Source: Zestomonas carbonaria
GTDB taxonomy: Bacteria > Pseudomonadota > Gammaproteobacteria > Pseudomonadales > Pseudomonadaceae
DNA length: 64,000 nt
Direction of reading: 5' to 3'
Assembly (NCBI RefSeq): GCF_904061905.1
Contig: NZ_CAJFCI010000073.1
Span: forward strand, 1-64,000
Both the position numbers and the translations under genes were made by a program. The first letter of the stretch is position 1. Every line of letters begins with the position of its first letter. The notes below the pieces were generated by a model, which was not told the origin of the DNA, made no database searches, and saw only the letters and a list, made by a program, of their open reading frames with translations. This document shows positions 20,184-28,596 of the stretch, in pieces.

Positions 20184-20876
20184 CTACGGATTGCCACAGG
20201 CCCGGTTGGCCGGCACGGCGATGTCCATCAGCCTGGGATTGGGCATCTTCAGATTGGCCATCAACTCGGCGTAGGCCTCGGCGCCCGGTACTTGCAGGCG
20301 TGGATTGTGCGTTGCCTCTTCGGCGATGCTGGAGCGGGTCCAGCCCTTGTAGTCGTGGCCGGGCCATACCTCCGTGTCGCCGGGCAGGGCCAGCAGGCGT
20401 TGCAGGCTGGCCCACTGGGCGTGGGCGTCGCCGTTCTGGAAGTCGGTGCGGCCGGTGCCGCGGATCAGCAGGGTGTCGCCGGAGAACAGCTTCGCCGGTT
20501 CCCGGTCGCTGCCTGGCAGCAGGAAGCAGTAGGAATCGTCGGTGTGCCCCGGCGTGTACCAGGCGACCAGTTCGCGTCCGCCGAAGGCCAGGCGCTGGTC
20601 TTCGGCGAAGGTGAAGCTGGCGCAGGCGCTGCCGCTCTGCGCGCCGATGCCGGCGCGGCAGCCGGTGGCATCGCGCAGGTCGCCAAGGGCGGTGATGTGG
20701 TCGGCGTGGGTGTGGGTGTCCAGCGCCAGCAGCAGGCTCAGGTCCAGTTCGCGGAGCAGCCGCAGGTAGTCGTCCAGCTTGTCCTTGACCGGATCGATCA
20801 ACAACGCCTCGCCCCGGTCGGCGAGCAGGTAGGTGTAGGTCGAACTGGTGCTGTCGAAGAGTTGGCGGAACAACAT
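20184..20876 (-). CDS. ETHE1-type persulfide dioxygenase (MBL fold)
   Basis: A 230-aa metallo-beta-lactamase-fold protein. The HTHADH motif at 55-60, His111 (PGHTDDS), Asp134 (FSGDTLL) and His174 (GHDY) form the mononuclear iron site of ETHE1/Blh persulfide dioxygenases, which oxidise glutathione persulfide to sulfite. GRTDFQ after the Asp is the usual ETHE1 signature. It is the last gene of an operon with a CsoR-family repressor, a rhodanese and a TauE-type exporter, which supports a role in sulfide/persulfide detoxification. Confidence 0.9.
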   Translation of the reverse strand: MLFRQLFDSTSSTYTYLLADRGEALLIDPVKDKLDDYLRLLRELDLSLLLALDTHTHADHITALGDLRDATGCRAGIGAQSGSACASFTFAEDQRLAFGGRELVAWYTPGHTDDSYCFLLPGSDREPAKLFSGDTLLIRGTGRTDFQNGDAHAQWASLQRLLALPGDTEVWPGHDYKGWTRSSIAEEATHNPRLQVPGAEAYAELMANLKMPNPRLMDIAVPANRACGNP

Positions 20877-20904
20877 GTCGAATCCCTCCCAGGCTCTGCG
20901 GAGC

Positions 20905-21651
20905 CTAGAGTAGTTTCTGCCCGGCCAGCGTCAGGCTGGTGGCCGCCAGCAGCAGGGCGAAGATACGTTGCAGCAGCGGGCCGCCGAGGCGTAGCGCCAA
21001 CTGGTTGCCGAGCAGCACACCGAGCGCGCCACCGGCTGCCAGGCCGCCGAGCAGTGATGGCGAAGGGTGCGCATGGCTCAGGTAGAGCAGGAAGCCGCCG
21101 CCGGAAACCAGGGCGATCACCGCCATCGAGGTGGCCACCGCCGCGAGCATCGACAGCGGGGTGAACCACAGTAGCGCCGGTACGACCAGGAAACCGCCGC
21201 CGACACCCATCAGTCCCGACATTACGCCGACGCCCAGGCCGATGGCGAGCAGTGGCAGGCTGCGCAGCGGCCCGCCGCCTGCACGCGGCAGCTCGGCGCT
21301 GCGCCACAGGCGCCATGCCGACCACAGCACCAGGATGCAGAACGCCACCAGCAGCGCGGCCTCGGGGACGAAGCGTCCCAGCCACTGGCCGAAGGCGTTG
21401 CCGGGCAGGCCGGCGAGGCTGAGCAGCAGCACCGGTAGCCAGGCCACCTGGCCCTGGCGGGCGCGTGGAATGGCGCCGACCAGGGCGGTGAGGGCCACCG
21501 CGCCGAGACTGACGCCGATGGCATCGCGCAGCGGCAGGTGCAGGCTGAGCAGCAGCGGCAGGGCAACCAGCGAACCGCCGGCGCCGGTGAGGCCGAGCAG
21601 CAGGCCGAGCAGTGAACCAATGCCGAGGGCTTCGAGGAGCAGCAGCGACAT
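20905..21651 (-). CDS. TauE/SafE family sulfite exporter-like permease
   Basis: A 248-aa protein with about eight transmembrane helices. GLLLGLTGAGGSLVALPLL and, in the second half, GVGVMSGLMGVGGGFLVVPALL are the duplicated TauE/SafE (DUF81) motifs. The start codon overlaps the rhodanese stop (ATGA). Given its neighbours, it probably exports sulfite or thiosulfate produced from persulfide. The substrate is inferred. Confidence 0.9.
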   Translation of the reverse strand: MSLLLLEALGIGSLLGLLLGLTGAGGSLVALPLLLSLHLPLRDAIGVSLGAVALTALVGAIPRARQGQVAWLPVLLLSLAGLPGNAFGQWLGRFVPEAALLVAFCILVLWSAWRLWRSAELPRAGGGPLRSLPLLAIGLGVGVMSGLMGVGGGFLVVPALLWFTPLSMLAAVATSMAVIALVSGGGFLLYLSHAHPSPSLLGGLAAGGALGVLLGNQLALRLGGPLLQRIFALLLAATSLTLAGQKLL

Positions 21652-22193
21652 CAGCGGTTCCAGGGCATGCGCGCCAGCAGCAGGGCCAGGCCGCAGGTGC
21701 CGCTGAGGCCGGCGAAGGTCAAGCCGGCGCCGACGAAGGCGGCGAGGCCGTACCAGCCGGGGTGCAGCCAGGTGCCGAGGATCACGCCGAGCAACACCAG
21801 GCTGCCGGCGGCGATCTGTACCTGGCGCTGCAACTCGATCACGCCGCCACCGCTGCCTTCGCCCGGCAACCCGCAGGCCAGGCAAGCCTCGGTGCCACCC
21901 TCGATCACCTGTACGCCCGGTAACAGGCTGTGCAGGCGTTCGGCGGCCTGGCGGGCGCGCTGGCCCTTCTGGCAGACCAGGTACAGCTCGTCGCCGGCTT
22001 GCAGGCCCTCGGCGCGGAGCTGGGCGACCAGCCGCGCCGGATCGAGGCGATCCAGGGGTTCGTTGCGGGCGCCGGCAACGTGCCCGGCACGGAATTCCGC
22101 CGGGCTGCGCACGTCGATCAGGAAGCGCACGTGGCCCTCCTGGCGGGCGGTGGCGAAGCGCGGGGCGTCGATCAGGCGGATGTCGTCGTTCAT
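21651..22193 (-). CDS. Membrane-bound rhodanese with YgaP-like DUF2892 tail
   Basis: A 180-aa protein. Residues about 1-115 form a rhodanese domain with active Cys74 in VCQKGQRA. Residues about 120-180 form a two-helix membrane tail (IAAGSLVLLGVILGTWLHPGWYGLAAFVGAGLTFAGLSGTCG is the DUF2892 pattern). YgaP-type proteins transfer sulfane sulfur at the inner membrane. A perfect palindrome lies between the upstream repressor stop and this start, overlapping its ribosome-binding region. Confidence 0.9.
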   Translation of the reverse strand: MNDDIRLIDAPRFATARQEGHVRFLIDVRSPAEFRAGHVAGARNEPLDRLDPARLVAQLRAEGLQAGDELYLVCQKGQRARQAAERLHSLLPGVQVIEGGTEACLACGLPGEGSGGGVIELQRQVQIAAGSLVLLGVILGTWLHPGWYGLAAFVGAGLTFAGLSGTCGLALLLARMPWNR

Positions 22194-22200
22194 CTTCGGG

Positions 22201-22215
22201 TACTCCCTGGGAGTA
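22201..22215 (-). promoter_or_regulatory. Palindrome TACTCCC-T-GGGAGTA, candidate operator or RNA hairpin
   Basis: A perfect 15-bp odd palindrome fills the gap between the CsoR-family gene stop and the rhodanese start. Its GGGAG arm is also the only Shine-Dalgarno candidate for the rhodanese. It is the same sequence class as two copies upstream of the regulator. Confidence 0.6.
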
Positions 22216-22482
22216 TCAGGTGTATTTGGTGAAGATCGCCCGGACCCGGGCGAGGGTTTCGGCGTCGTCGCGCTCGGGGTCCATCACGGTCTCTTCCAGC
22301 AGGCATGCCAGCAGTTCCTGGTAGGCTCGGTCCAGCGCCTTGCGAGCGGCGGAGAACTGCTGGGCGATGGCTTCGCAGTCCTCGCCACGGCGGATCATCG
22401 ACTGGATGCCGCGAATCTGCCCCTCGACGCGGGCCAGGCGCTTGAGCATGGCGTCCTGGCGTTCGGGTGTGGGGCCGCTCAT
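22216..22482 (-). CDS. CsoR/RcnR/FrmR-family repressor, probable per/polysulfide sensor
   Basis: An 88-aa all-helical regulator. RLARVEGQIRGIQSMI is the family signature. Cys36 aligns with the universal first Cys. By hand alignment, the metal-ligand His of CsoR/FrmR (His60/61) is Leu61 and the third ligand is Thr65, so copper, nickel or formaldehyde sensing is unlikely. A second Cys at 60 could form a Cys36-Cys60' di- or trisulfide as in CstR, although CstR's second Cys is four residues further on. The start at 22482 follows AAGGCAG. It heads the rhodanese-TauE-dioxygenase operon and probably represses it. Confidence 0.85.
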   Translation of the reverse strand: MSGPTPERQDAMLKRLARVEGQIRGIQSMIRRGEDCEAIAQQFSAARKALDRAYQELLACLLEETVMDPERDDAETLARVRAIFTKYT

Positions 22483-22551
22483 CGCACTGCCTTCGCGGGA
22501 GTGGTGGGAGGTACCACGGTTTCTGTGGATAACGGGATGTGCATGGCTGGG

Positions 22552-22583
22552 TACTCCTTGGAGTATATACCCTGGGGAGTATA
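22552..22583 (-). promoter_or_regulatory. Two adjacent CsoR-type operator candidates upstream of the repressor gene
   Basis: TACTCC-TT-GGAGTA at 22552-22565 is followed immediately by TATACCC-TG-GGGAGTATA at 22566-22583. Both are near-perfect inverted repeats with C-tract/G-tract arms as in CsoR/CstR operators. They lie 70-100 bp upstream of the repressor start, in the promoter zone, consistent with autoregulation. Confidence 0.7.
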
Positions 22584-22659
22584 GTTTCGGGATCGAGCGC
22601 TTGTCACCCGCGACTGGTTGTCGCGGCATGGCTCGCGTATCGATGTGTCGGTCGCTCCG

Positions 22660-24636
22660 CTACTGGCCGCGAATGAGCTGGCGCAGGATGAAGCGATTGG
22701 GGTGGCAGGCTTCGGCCACGTCGCGCGGCAGGGGCAGCGGTTCGTCGTCGAGCCAGGCGGCCAGCAGTTCGCCGGACAGCGGCGCGGTGATCAGCCCGCG
22801 CGAGCCGTGGCCACTGTTGATGTACAGGCCGTCGAGCCAGGGGCAGGGCGTGTCCGGCACCTGGCGGGCGTCCTTGCCGAGCACCGCGTAGGCCTCGGCG
22901 AAGGCGGCCGTGTCGGCGAGCGGGCCGACGATAGGTAGGTAGTCCGGGCTGGTGCAGCGGAACGCGGCGCGGCCCTCCAGTCGTTCGGCATCGAGTTGGC
23001 CGACCTGCAGGCGCTCGGCCAGGTCGGTGGAGATTTCCTCCAGCAGGGCGAGGTTGCCACGGTGCTCGGCGGCGGTCGGCGCGAGGTCGTCGCTGGTGAA
23101 GTCGAAGCTGGCGCCGAGGGTATGTTCGCCGTTGCGCACCGGGGCCACGTAGCCTTCGGCGCAGACCACGCTGCGCAGCGCCACGGAGGTTCCGGTCTGC
23201 GGCAGGCGGGTGATCTGCCCACGGATGCGCTTCAGCGGCAGCTCGGTGGTCTGGGCGAAGCGGCGTACCTCGGCGGCGCCGGCGAGTATCGCCACCGGCG
23301 CTTCGGCGAGCAGCCGTTCGCCGTCCAGGGCCTGCCAGCGGTCGCCGTCTCGGCGCAGCTCCAGCGCTTCCTGGTGGGGCAGCAGGCGGATGTTCGGATG
23401 CCTCGCCAGCAACCGGCACAGCGCCGGCGGATGTACCCAGCCGGCCTCGGGGAAGAACAGTCCGCCGCTGGCCAGACCGATGCCGGCCAGGGTTTCGGCT
23501 TCGTCGCGTTCGACCGGGCGCAGCAGGTCGGCGGGGAAAGCGGCAGCCAGCTTGGCCTGACGCCCGGCTTCCTTGGCGTCGAAGGCCAGTTGCAGCACGC
23601 CGCAGGCATCCCAGTCGCGGCCGCGCTCCAGGCGTTCGAGCAGCCGGCGGGTATGGCCGAATCCGCTGACGATCAGCCGCGACAGCGCGGTGCCATGGGC
23701 CGACAGCTTGAGGTAGAGCACGCCCTGCGGGTTGCCGGAGGCCTCTTCGGCCAGCCCGGCGTGGCGTTCCAGCAGGCTCACCTGCCAGCCGCGCGCGGCC
23801 AGGCTGGCGGCCGTGGCGCAACCGGCCAGCCCGGCGCCGATCACCAGCGCTTCGCGGCGGGCCGGCATATAGGTCGGACGGGCGAACCAGGGCTTGCCGG
23901 CCGCTGCGGGAGCTCCGGTGAAGCGCCCGCGCATCACTTCCCACTTCTTGCCGGTGCCCTTGACCCGCTGCATGTCGAAGCCGACGGCGATCAGGCCCCG
24001 GCGCACGAAGCCGGCGCTGGTGAACGTGCCCAAGGTGGCGCCGGGCGCCGACAGCCGGGCCAGTTCGGCGAACAGCGCGTCGTTCCACATCTGCGGGTTC
24101 TTGGACGGGGCGAAACCGTCGAGGAACCAGGCGTCGATGCGTGCGTCGAGCTGCGGCAGGCGCTCCAGGGCATCGCCGACCAGCAGCGTCAGCACTACCC
24201 GGCCAGCGTCCAGCACCAGGCGCTGGAAGCCGGGGTGGATGGCCCGGTACTGGGCCAGCAGCCGCTCCGAGTAGGGCGCCAGGTGCGGCCAGAGGGCCAG
24301 GGCGCGTTCGAGGTCGGCATGGGTCAGCGGGTATTTCTCGACGCTGACGAAATGCAGCCGCGCCCCGGCCGGCGCGGTCCGCTCGAACAGCTCCCAGGCG
24401 CACAGGAAGTTCATCCCGGTACCGAAACCGGTCTCGCCGATCACCAGCCGTCCACCGTCCGGCAGCGCGGCGAAGCGCTCGGCCAGGTCGTTGCCCGCGA
24501 GGAACACATGACGGGTTTCCTCCAGGCCGTCGAGGCTGGAGAAATACACGTCGTCGAACAGGCGCGAGCGCGGCAGGCCCTGTTCGTCCCAATCGATGCG
24601 GGCGTGGCTGAAGGTGTCGGATGGTGTATCGGGCAT
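22660..24636 (-). CDS. mnmC: Bifunctional tRNA mnm5s2U methyltransferase/FAD oxidoreductase
   Basis: A 658-aa enzyme that completes 5-methylaminomethyl-2-thiouridine at the tRNA wobble base. The N-terminal methyltransferase (about 1-240) shows the SAM loop IGETGFGTGMNFLCAWELF and DAWFLDGFAPSKNPQMW. The C-terminal DAO-type oxidase (about 260-650) has the FAD motif VIGAGLAGCATAASLAARGW and a late NSGHGSRGL. The ATG at 24636 matches the usual MnmC start (MPDTPSDTFSHARIDWDEQG). It is monocistronic. Confidence 0.95.
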   Translation of the reverse strand: MPDTPSDTFSHARIDWDEQGLPRSRLFDDVYFSSLDGLEETRHVFLAGNDLAERFAALPDGGRLVIGETGFGTGMNFLCAWELFERTAPAGARLHFVSVEKYPLTHADLERALALWPHLAPYSERLLAQYRAIHPGFQRLVLDAGRVVLTLLVGDALERLPQLDARIDAWFLDGFAPSKNPQMWNDALFAELARLSAPGATLGTFTSAGFVRRGLIAVGFDMQRVKGTGKKWEVMRGRFTGAPAAAGKPWFARPTYMPARREALVIGAGLAGCATAASLAARGWQVSLLERHAGLAEEASGNPQGVLYLKLSAHGTALSRLIVSGFGHTRRLLERLERGRDWDACGVLQLAFDAKEAGRQAKLAAAFPADLLRPVERDEAETLAGIGLASGGLFFPEAGWVHPPALCRLLARHPNIRLLPHQEALELRRDGDRWQALDGERLLAEAPVAILAGAAEVRRFAQTTELPLKRIRGQITRLPQTGTSVALRSVVCAEGYVAPVRNGEHTLGASFDFTSDDLAPTAAEHRGNLALLEEISTDLAERLQVGQLDAERLEGRAAFRCTSPDYLPIVGPLADTAAFAEAYAVLGKDARQVPDTPCPWLDGLYINSGHGSRGLITAPLSGELLAAWLDDEPLPLPRDVAEACHPNRFILRQLIRGQ

Positions 24637-25051
24637 GGCTGGTCTCGTGGGCAGGAGGCGCATTCTAGCCGATCCGTGCAGCGGTCTGATCCACGGGGGG
24701 AGCAGTGGTTTGTTCATTGGTTCCCCGCGTGCGCGGGGATGACGGGTGATAGCCCGTAGCCCGGATGAAATCCGGGGCAACCGGCAATGAATTTCTCCGA
24801 ACCACTCCCTGTAGGAGCGGCCCATGGCCGCGAATCGCGGGCATGGCCCGCTACATCCCGTTACGCTCTCTTGCGATATCCCCCGTCATTCCCGTGAGCG
24901 CGGGATGGTGCCTGCGCTGAACGCCCTCCGGGCGGCCCGAAGGGCGAGCGGAGCGACTAACCCAGTGAACAGGCAGCTCCATGAGGCTCTACCCCGCGCA
25001 GTCCTCAGCCATCTCCGCTAGGCTGAACGGATTCAGTCAGGGAGCGTTGTT
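24637..25051. repeat. Repeat-rich intergenic stretch upstream of pap
   Basis: Over 400 bp without a gene. It contains CCCCGCGTGCGCGGGGATGACG (24723-24744), CCCGGATGAAATCCGGG near 24760, a GTAGGAGCGGCCCATGGCC palindrome near 24811-24855, and TCATTCCCGTGAGCGCGGGA near 24885. The pap ribosome-binding site (AGGGAG) follows at about 25038. Confidence 0.65.
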
Positions 25052-26539
25052 ATGTTCGAATCAGCGGAAATCGGCCACTCCATCGATAAGGAAACCTACG
25101 AGGCGGCGGTCAGTGAGTTGCGTGAGGCGTTGCTGGATGCGCAGTTCGAGCTGAAGCAGCAGGCGCGTTTTCCCGTGCTCATCCTCATCAATGGCATCGA
25201 GGGGGCGGGGAAGGGGGAGACGGTCAAGCTGCTCAACGAGTGGATGGACCCGCGCCTGATCCAGGTGGAGAGTTTCCTGCTGCCCACCGACGAGGAGCTG
25301 TCGCGGCCGCCGCAGTGGCGCTACTGGCGCCGGCTGCCGCCGAAGGGCAAGACCGGCATCTTCTTCGGCAACTGGTACAGCCAGGTGCTCGTCAACCGGG
25401 CGCTCGGCAGTATGAAGCTGAGCGAGCTGGAGCAGGCCGTCGACGAGGTGGCGCGTACCGAGAAGATGCTCAGCGACGAGGGCGCGCTGATCCTCAAGTT
25501 CTGGTTCCACCTCTCGAAGAAGCAGCTCAAGAAGCGCCTCAAGGAACTGCGGGACGATCCGCAGCGCAGTTGGCAGATCAACGTGCTGGACTGGCAGCAG
25601 GCCAAGGTCTACGACAAGATCGTCAGCAGCGCCGAACTGGTCCTGCGGCGGACCAACCGCGACTATGCGCCCTGGTACGTGATCGAGGGCGTTGACCCGC
25701 GCTATCGCAGCCTGAGCGTCGGGCGCATCCTGCTCGAAAGCCTGCAGGCCGCGCTCAAGGTGGACAACGGGCGCGAGGTCAATCCGCATGCCGCGCCGCT
25801 GACTTCCAGCCTGGACAACCGGGGCCTGCTCGACAGCCTCGACCTGAGCCTCAGCCTGAGCAAGGACGCCTACAAGAAGCAACTGGCCGACGAGCAGATG
25901 CGCCTGAACCGGCTGGTCCGCGACAAGCGCTTCCGCCGCCATGCGCTGATGGCGGTGTTCGAGGGCAACGACGCGGCGGGCAAGGGTGGCGCCATCCGCC
26001 GGGTGACCGGAGCGCTCGATCCGCGCCAGTACCATATCGTGCCGATCGCCGCGCCGACCGAGGAAGAGCGCGCGCAGCCCTACCTGTGGCGCTTCTGGCG
26101 GTACGCGCCGGGCAGGCGCCAGTTCACCATCTTCGATCGTTCCTGGTATGGCCGGGTGCTGGTGGAGCGGGTCGAGGGCTTCTGCTCCGAGGCCGACTGG
26201 ATGCGCGCCTACAGCGAGATCAACGACTTCGAGGAGCAGTTGCACAACCACGGCGTGGTGGTGGTGAAGTTCTGGCTGTCGATCGACAAGGAAACCCAGT
26301 ACCAGCGCTTCAAGGAGCGCGAGCAGGTGCCCTTCAAACGCTACAAGATCACCGAGGAGGACTGGCGTAACCGCGACAAGTGGGACCAGTACGTGGACGC
26401 GGTGGGCGACATGGTGGACCGCACCAGCACGGTGGTCGCGCCCTGGACGCTGGTCGAGGCCAACGACAAGCGCTACGCCCGGGTCAAGGTGCTGCGCACC
26501 ATCAACGATGCGCTGGAGGCGGCCTTCGCGCGCGACTGA
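25052..26539 (+). CDS. pap: Polyphosphate:AMP phosphotransferase (PPK2 class II)
   Basis: A 495-aa tandem-domain PPK2 enzyme that phosphorylates AMP to ADP using polyphosphate. Two Walker A motifs are visible, GIEGAGKGE (about 48-56) and GNDAAGKGG (about 307-315). Each domain has a lid motif (RYWRRLPPKGKTGIFFGNWY; RFWRYAPGRRQFTIFDRSWY). The length and duplicated architecture match Pseudomonas and Acinetobacter PAP. The start has AGGGAG upstream. Confidence 0.94.
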   Translation: MFESAEIGHSIDKETYEAAVSELREALLDAQFELKQQARFPVLILINGIEGAGKGETVKLLNEWMDPRLIQVESFLLPTDEELSRPPQWRYWRRLPPKGKTGIFFGNWYSQVLVNRALGSMKLSELEQAVDEVARTEKMLSDEGALILKFWFHLSKKQLKKRLKELRDDPQRSWQINVLDWQQAKVYDKIVSSAELVLRRTNRDYAPWYVIEGVDPRYRSLSVGRILLESLQAALKVDNGREVNPHAAPLTSSLDNRGLLDSLDLSLSLSKDAYKKQLADEQMRLNRLVRDKRFRRHALMAVFEGNDAAGKGGAIRRVTGALDPRQYHIVPIAAPTEEERAQPYLWRFWRYAPGRRQFTIFDRSWYGRVLVERVEGFCSEADWMRAYSEINDFEEQLHNHGVVVVKFWLSIDKETQYQRFKEREQVPFKRYKITEEDWRNRDKWDQYVDAVGDMVDRTSTVVAPWTLVEANDKRYARVKVLRTINDALEAAFARD

Positions 26540-26660
26540 GCGGGGAGCGGATGGAGCCGCATACGCGTGGTGAATGATCGTCGAAGCCGATAAGTCGCTG
26601 GGCTTATTCTCGTCGCCGATTTCCAACCATCGGCTCCAAATGACAACAACGAGGTGTGCC

Positions 26661-27845
26661 ATGCGTGAAGTGGTTATAGTCGACAGCGTACGGACCGGCC
26701 TGGCCAAGTCCTTTCGCGGCAAGTTCAACCTGACCCGTCCCGACGACATGGCGGCGCACTGCGTCAACGCCCTGCTGGCCCGCAACAACCTGGACCCGGC
26801 GCTGGTCGACGACTGCATCGTCGGCGCCGGTTCCAACGAGGGCGCCCAGGGCCACAACATCGGCCGCAACGTCGCGGTGCTGTCGGGGCTGGGCATCGGC
26901 GTGTCGGGCATGACCCTCAACCGCTACTGCTCGTCCGGCCTGCAGGCCATCGCCATCGCCGCCAACCAGGTGGCTTCCGGCTGCAGCGACGTGATCGTCG
27001 CTGGCGGGGTGGAGTCCATCACCCTGACCATGAAGAGCATCAACAAGGACAATCTCGTCAACCCGCGCCTGCAACTGGAACACCCCGGCATCTACTACCC
27101 GATGGGGCAGACCGCCGAGATCGTTGCCCGTCGCTACAACGTCACCCGCGAGCAGCAGGACCTGTACGCCCTGCAAAGCCAGCAGCGCACCGCGCGCGCC
27201 CAGGCCGAGGGCCTGTTCGACGACGAAATCGCGCCGATGAACGTGAAGTACCAGGTCGAGGACAAGGCCACCGGCGAGCAGAAGATTCTCGAAGGCGTGG
27301 TCGACCGCGACGACTGCAACCGTCCGGACACCACCATCGAAAGCCTCAACGGCCTGAAGCCGGTGTTCGCCGAGGATGGCTCGGTGACCGCCGGCAACGC
27401 CTCGCAGCTCTCCGACGGCGCCTCCATGACCCTGGTGATGACCTTGGAGAAAGCGCTGGAGCTGGGCCTCAAGCCCAAGGCGTTCTTCCGTGGCTTCACC
27501 GTCGCCGGCTGCGAGCCGGACGAGATGGGCATCGGCCCGGTGTTCTCGGTGCCCAAGCTGCTCAAGGCCCGGGGCCTGAAGGTCGACGACATCGACCTGT
27601 GGGAACTCAACGAGGCTTTCGCTTCGCAGTGCCTGTACTGCCGCGATCGCCTGGAGATCGACAACGAGAAGTACAACGTCAACGGCGGCTCGATCTCCAT
27701 CGGCCACCCGTTCGGCATGACCGGCTCGCGCCAGGTCGGCCACCTGGTCCGCGAACTGCAGCGGCGCAACCTGCGTTATGGCGTCGTGACCATGTGCGTG
27801 GGCGGCGGCATGGGCGCTACCGGGTTGTTCGAAGCCGTGCGCTGA
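26661..27845 (+). CDS. Thiolase (acetyl-CoA C-acyltransferase)
   Basis: A 394-aa thiolase. The nucleophilic Cys90 lies in NRYCSSGLQAIA. The C-terminal GGSISIGHPFGMTG and TMCVGGGMGATG provide the His and second Cys. Start at 26661 (MREVVIVDSVRTG), 11 bases after GAGGTG. It is not paired with a hydratase/dehydrogenase gene here, so degradative versus biosynthetic use cannot be decided. A strong terminator follows. Confidence 0.92.
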   Translation: MREVVIVDSVRTGLAKSFRGKFNLTRPDDMAAHCVNALLARNNLDPALVDDCIVGAGSNEGAQGHNIGRNVAVLSGLGIGVSGMTLNRYCSSGLQAIAIAANQVASGCSDVIVAGGVESITLTMKSINKDNLVNPRLQLEHPGIYYPMGQTAEIVARRYNVTREQQDLYALQSQQRTARAQAEGLFDDEIAPMNVKYQVEDKATGEQKILEGVVDRDDCNRPDTTIESLNGLKPVFAEDGSVTAGNASQLSDGASMTLVMTLEKALELGLKPKAFFRGFTVAGCEPDEMGIGPVFSVPKLLKARGLKVDDIDLWELNEAFASQCLYCRDRLEIDNEKYNVNGGSISIGHPFGMTGSRQVGHLVRELQRRNLRYGVVTMCVGGGMGATGLFEAVR

Positions 27846-27863
27846 TTTTTTCGGCTCCAACAA

Positions 27864-27894
27864 GAAACCGCGCTTAGGCGCGGTTTCTTTTTTT
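27864..27894 (+). terminator. Rho-independent terminator of the thiolase gene
   Basis: A 10-bp stem GAAACCGCGC / GCGCGGTTTC with a TTAG loop and seven T residues. Confidence 0.95.
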
Positions 27895-27911
27895 GGAGGG
27901 GAGCAGGTTTT

Positions 27912-28090
27912 TGGATCGCCAGCAAGCTGGCTCCTACAGAGTGGCTGAGTCGGGTCATGGAGCAGGTCTGATAGATCGCTCCCTCACCCTAGCCCTCTCC
28001 CTCAGGGAGAGGGCTAGGGTGAGGGGCGGAGTTGATCTACTTGCACCCAGCCACACGCCCACTCCGTAGGGTGGGCTTCAGCCCACCAAT
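27912..28090. repeat. Palindromic repeats
   Basis: ATCGCCAGCAAGCTGGCTCCTACA near 27915-27938 belongs to the GTAGGAGCCAGCTTGCTGGCGAT family. It is followed by a long hairpin CCTCACCCTAGCCCTCTCCC / GGGAGAGGGCTAGGGTGAGG at 27983-28024, then GTAGGGTGGGCTTCAGCCCACC at 28067-28088. Confidence 0.75.
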
Positions 28091-28108
28091 ACAAACACAG
28101 ACACCAAC

Positions 28109-28318
28109 CTAGAAACTCCGACTCTCCAGCAAGCCGTTCGCCTGGCGCTGGCGCAGGATGTAGCGCTGGATTTCCCGCTCCGCGTCCACTCGGGTGAAGT
28201 AGGGGCCTTCCAGGGTGCCCTCGCGGGTGGAGAAGAAGTACTGCCCGTTGACCGAGCTCACCCGGTCGCTACGGTAGTACGTGTCCGGGCCGAAGTCGGC
28301 CTCACGCTGTCCGTACAT
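28109..28318 (-). CDS. Small conserved protein, DUF6316-like
   Basis: A 69-aa soluble protein. It contains YYRSDRVSSVNGQYFFSTREGTLEGPYF and a basic helical C-terminal half (EREIQRYILRQRQANGLL). The pattern resembles the DUF6316 family of short Pseudomonas proteins. The identification is tentative and the function unknown. It stands alone between repeats and a gene-free divergent region. Confidence 0.65.
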   Translation of the reverse strand: MYGQREADFGPDTYYRSDRVSSVNGQYFFSTREGTLEGPYFTRVDAEREIQRYILRQRQANGLLESRSF

Positions 28319-28596
28319 GGCTTTACCCCGTACTGAAAATCTTCATTCATGTGTTGCAGTCTAACGGGGCTGTATCGGGTCGCCGGGCTGGGCGACAAGT
28401 GGTTGATTTTTCCCGTTTTATTCCGGTTTTTCGGCGGTTTTTACGTAAATTTGGCGCCGGTTTCGTGGCGAGTCGGCCGTGGACCGGTACAGTTGCCTGG
28501 GGCGCGGGGCGGGAACTGTCCCTGTGCCGGTCTCCGGGCCCCGCCTAGAATGCCCTTTTCCCGGCTTTTGCCGGACCTGCCTTGTCGAGACCCACC

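Noticed and set aside
22216-22629. Longer 137-aa form of the CsoR-family protein
   Set aside because: The extra 49 residues are translated from the operator palindromes and leader; family members start near MSGPTPERQD.
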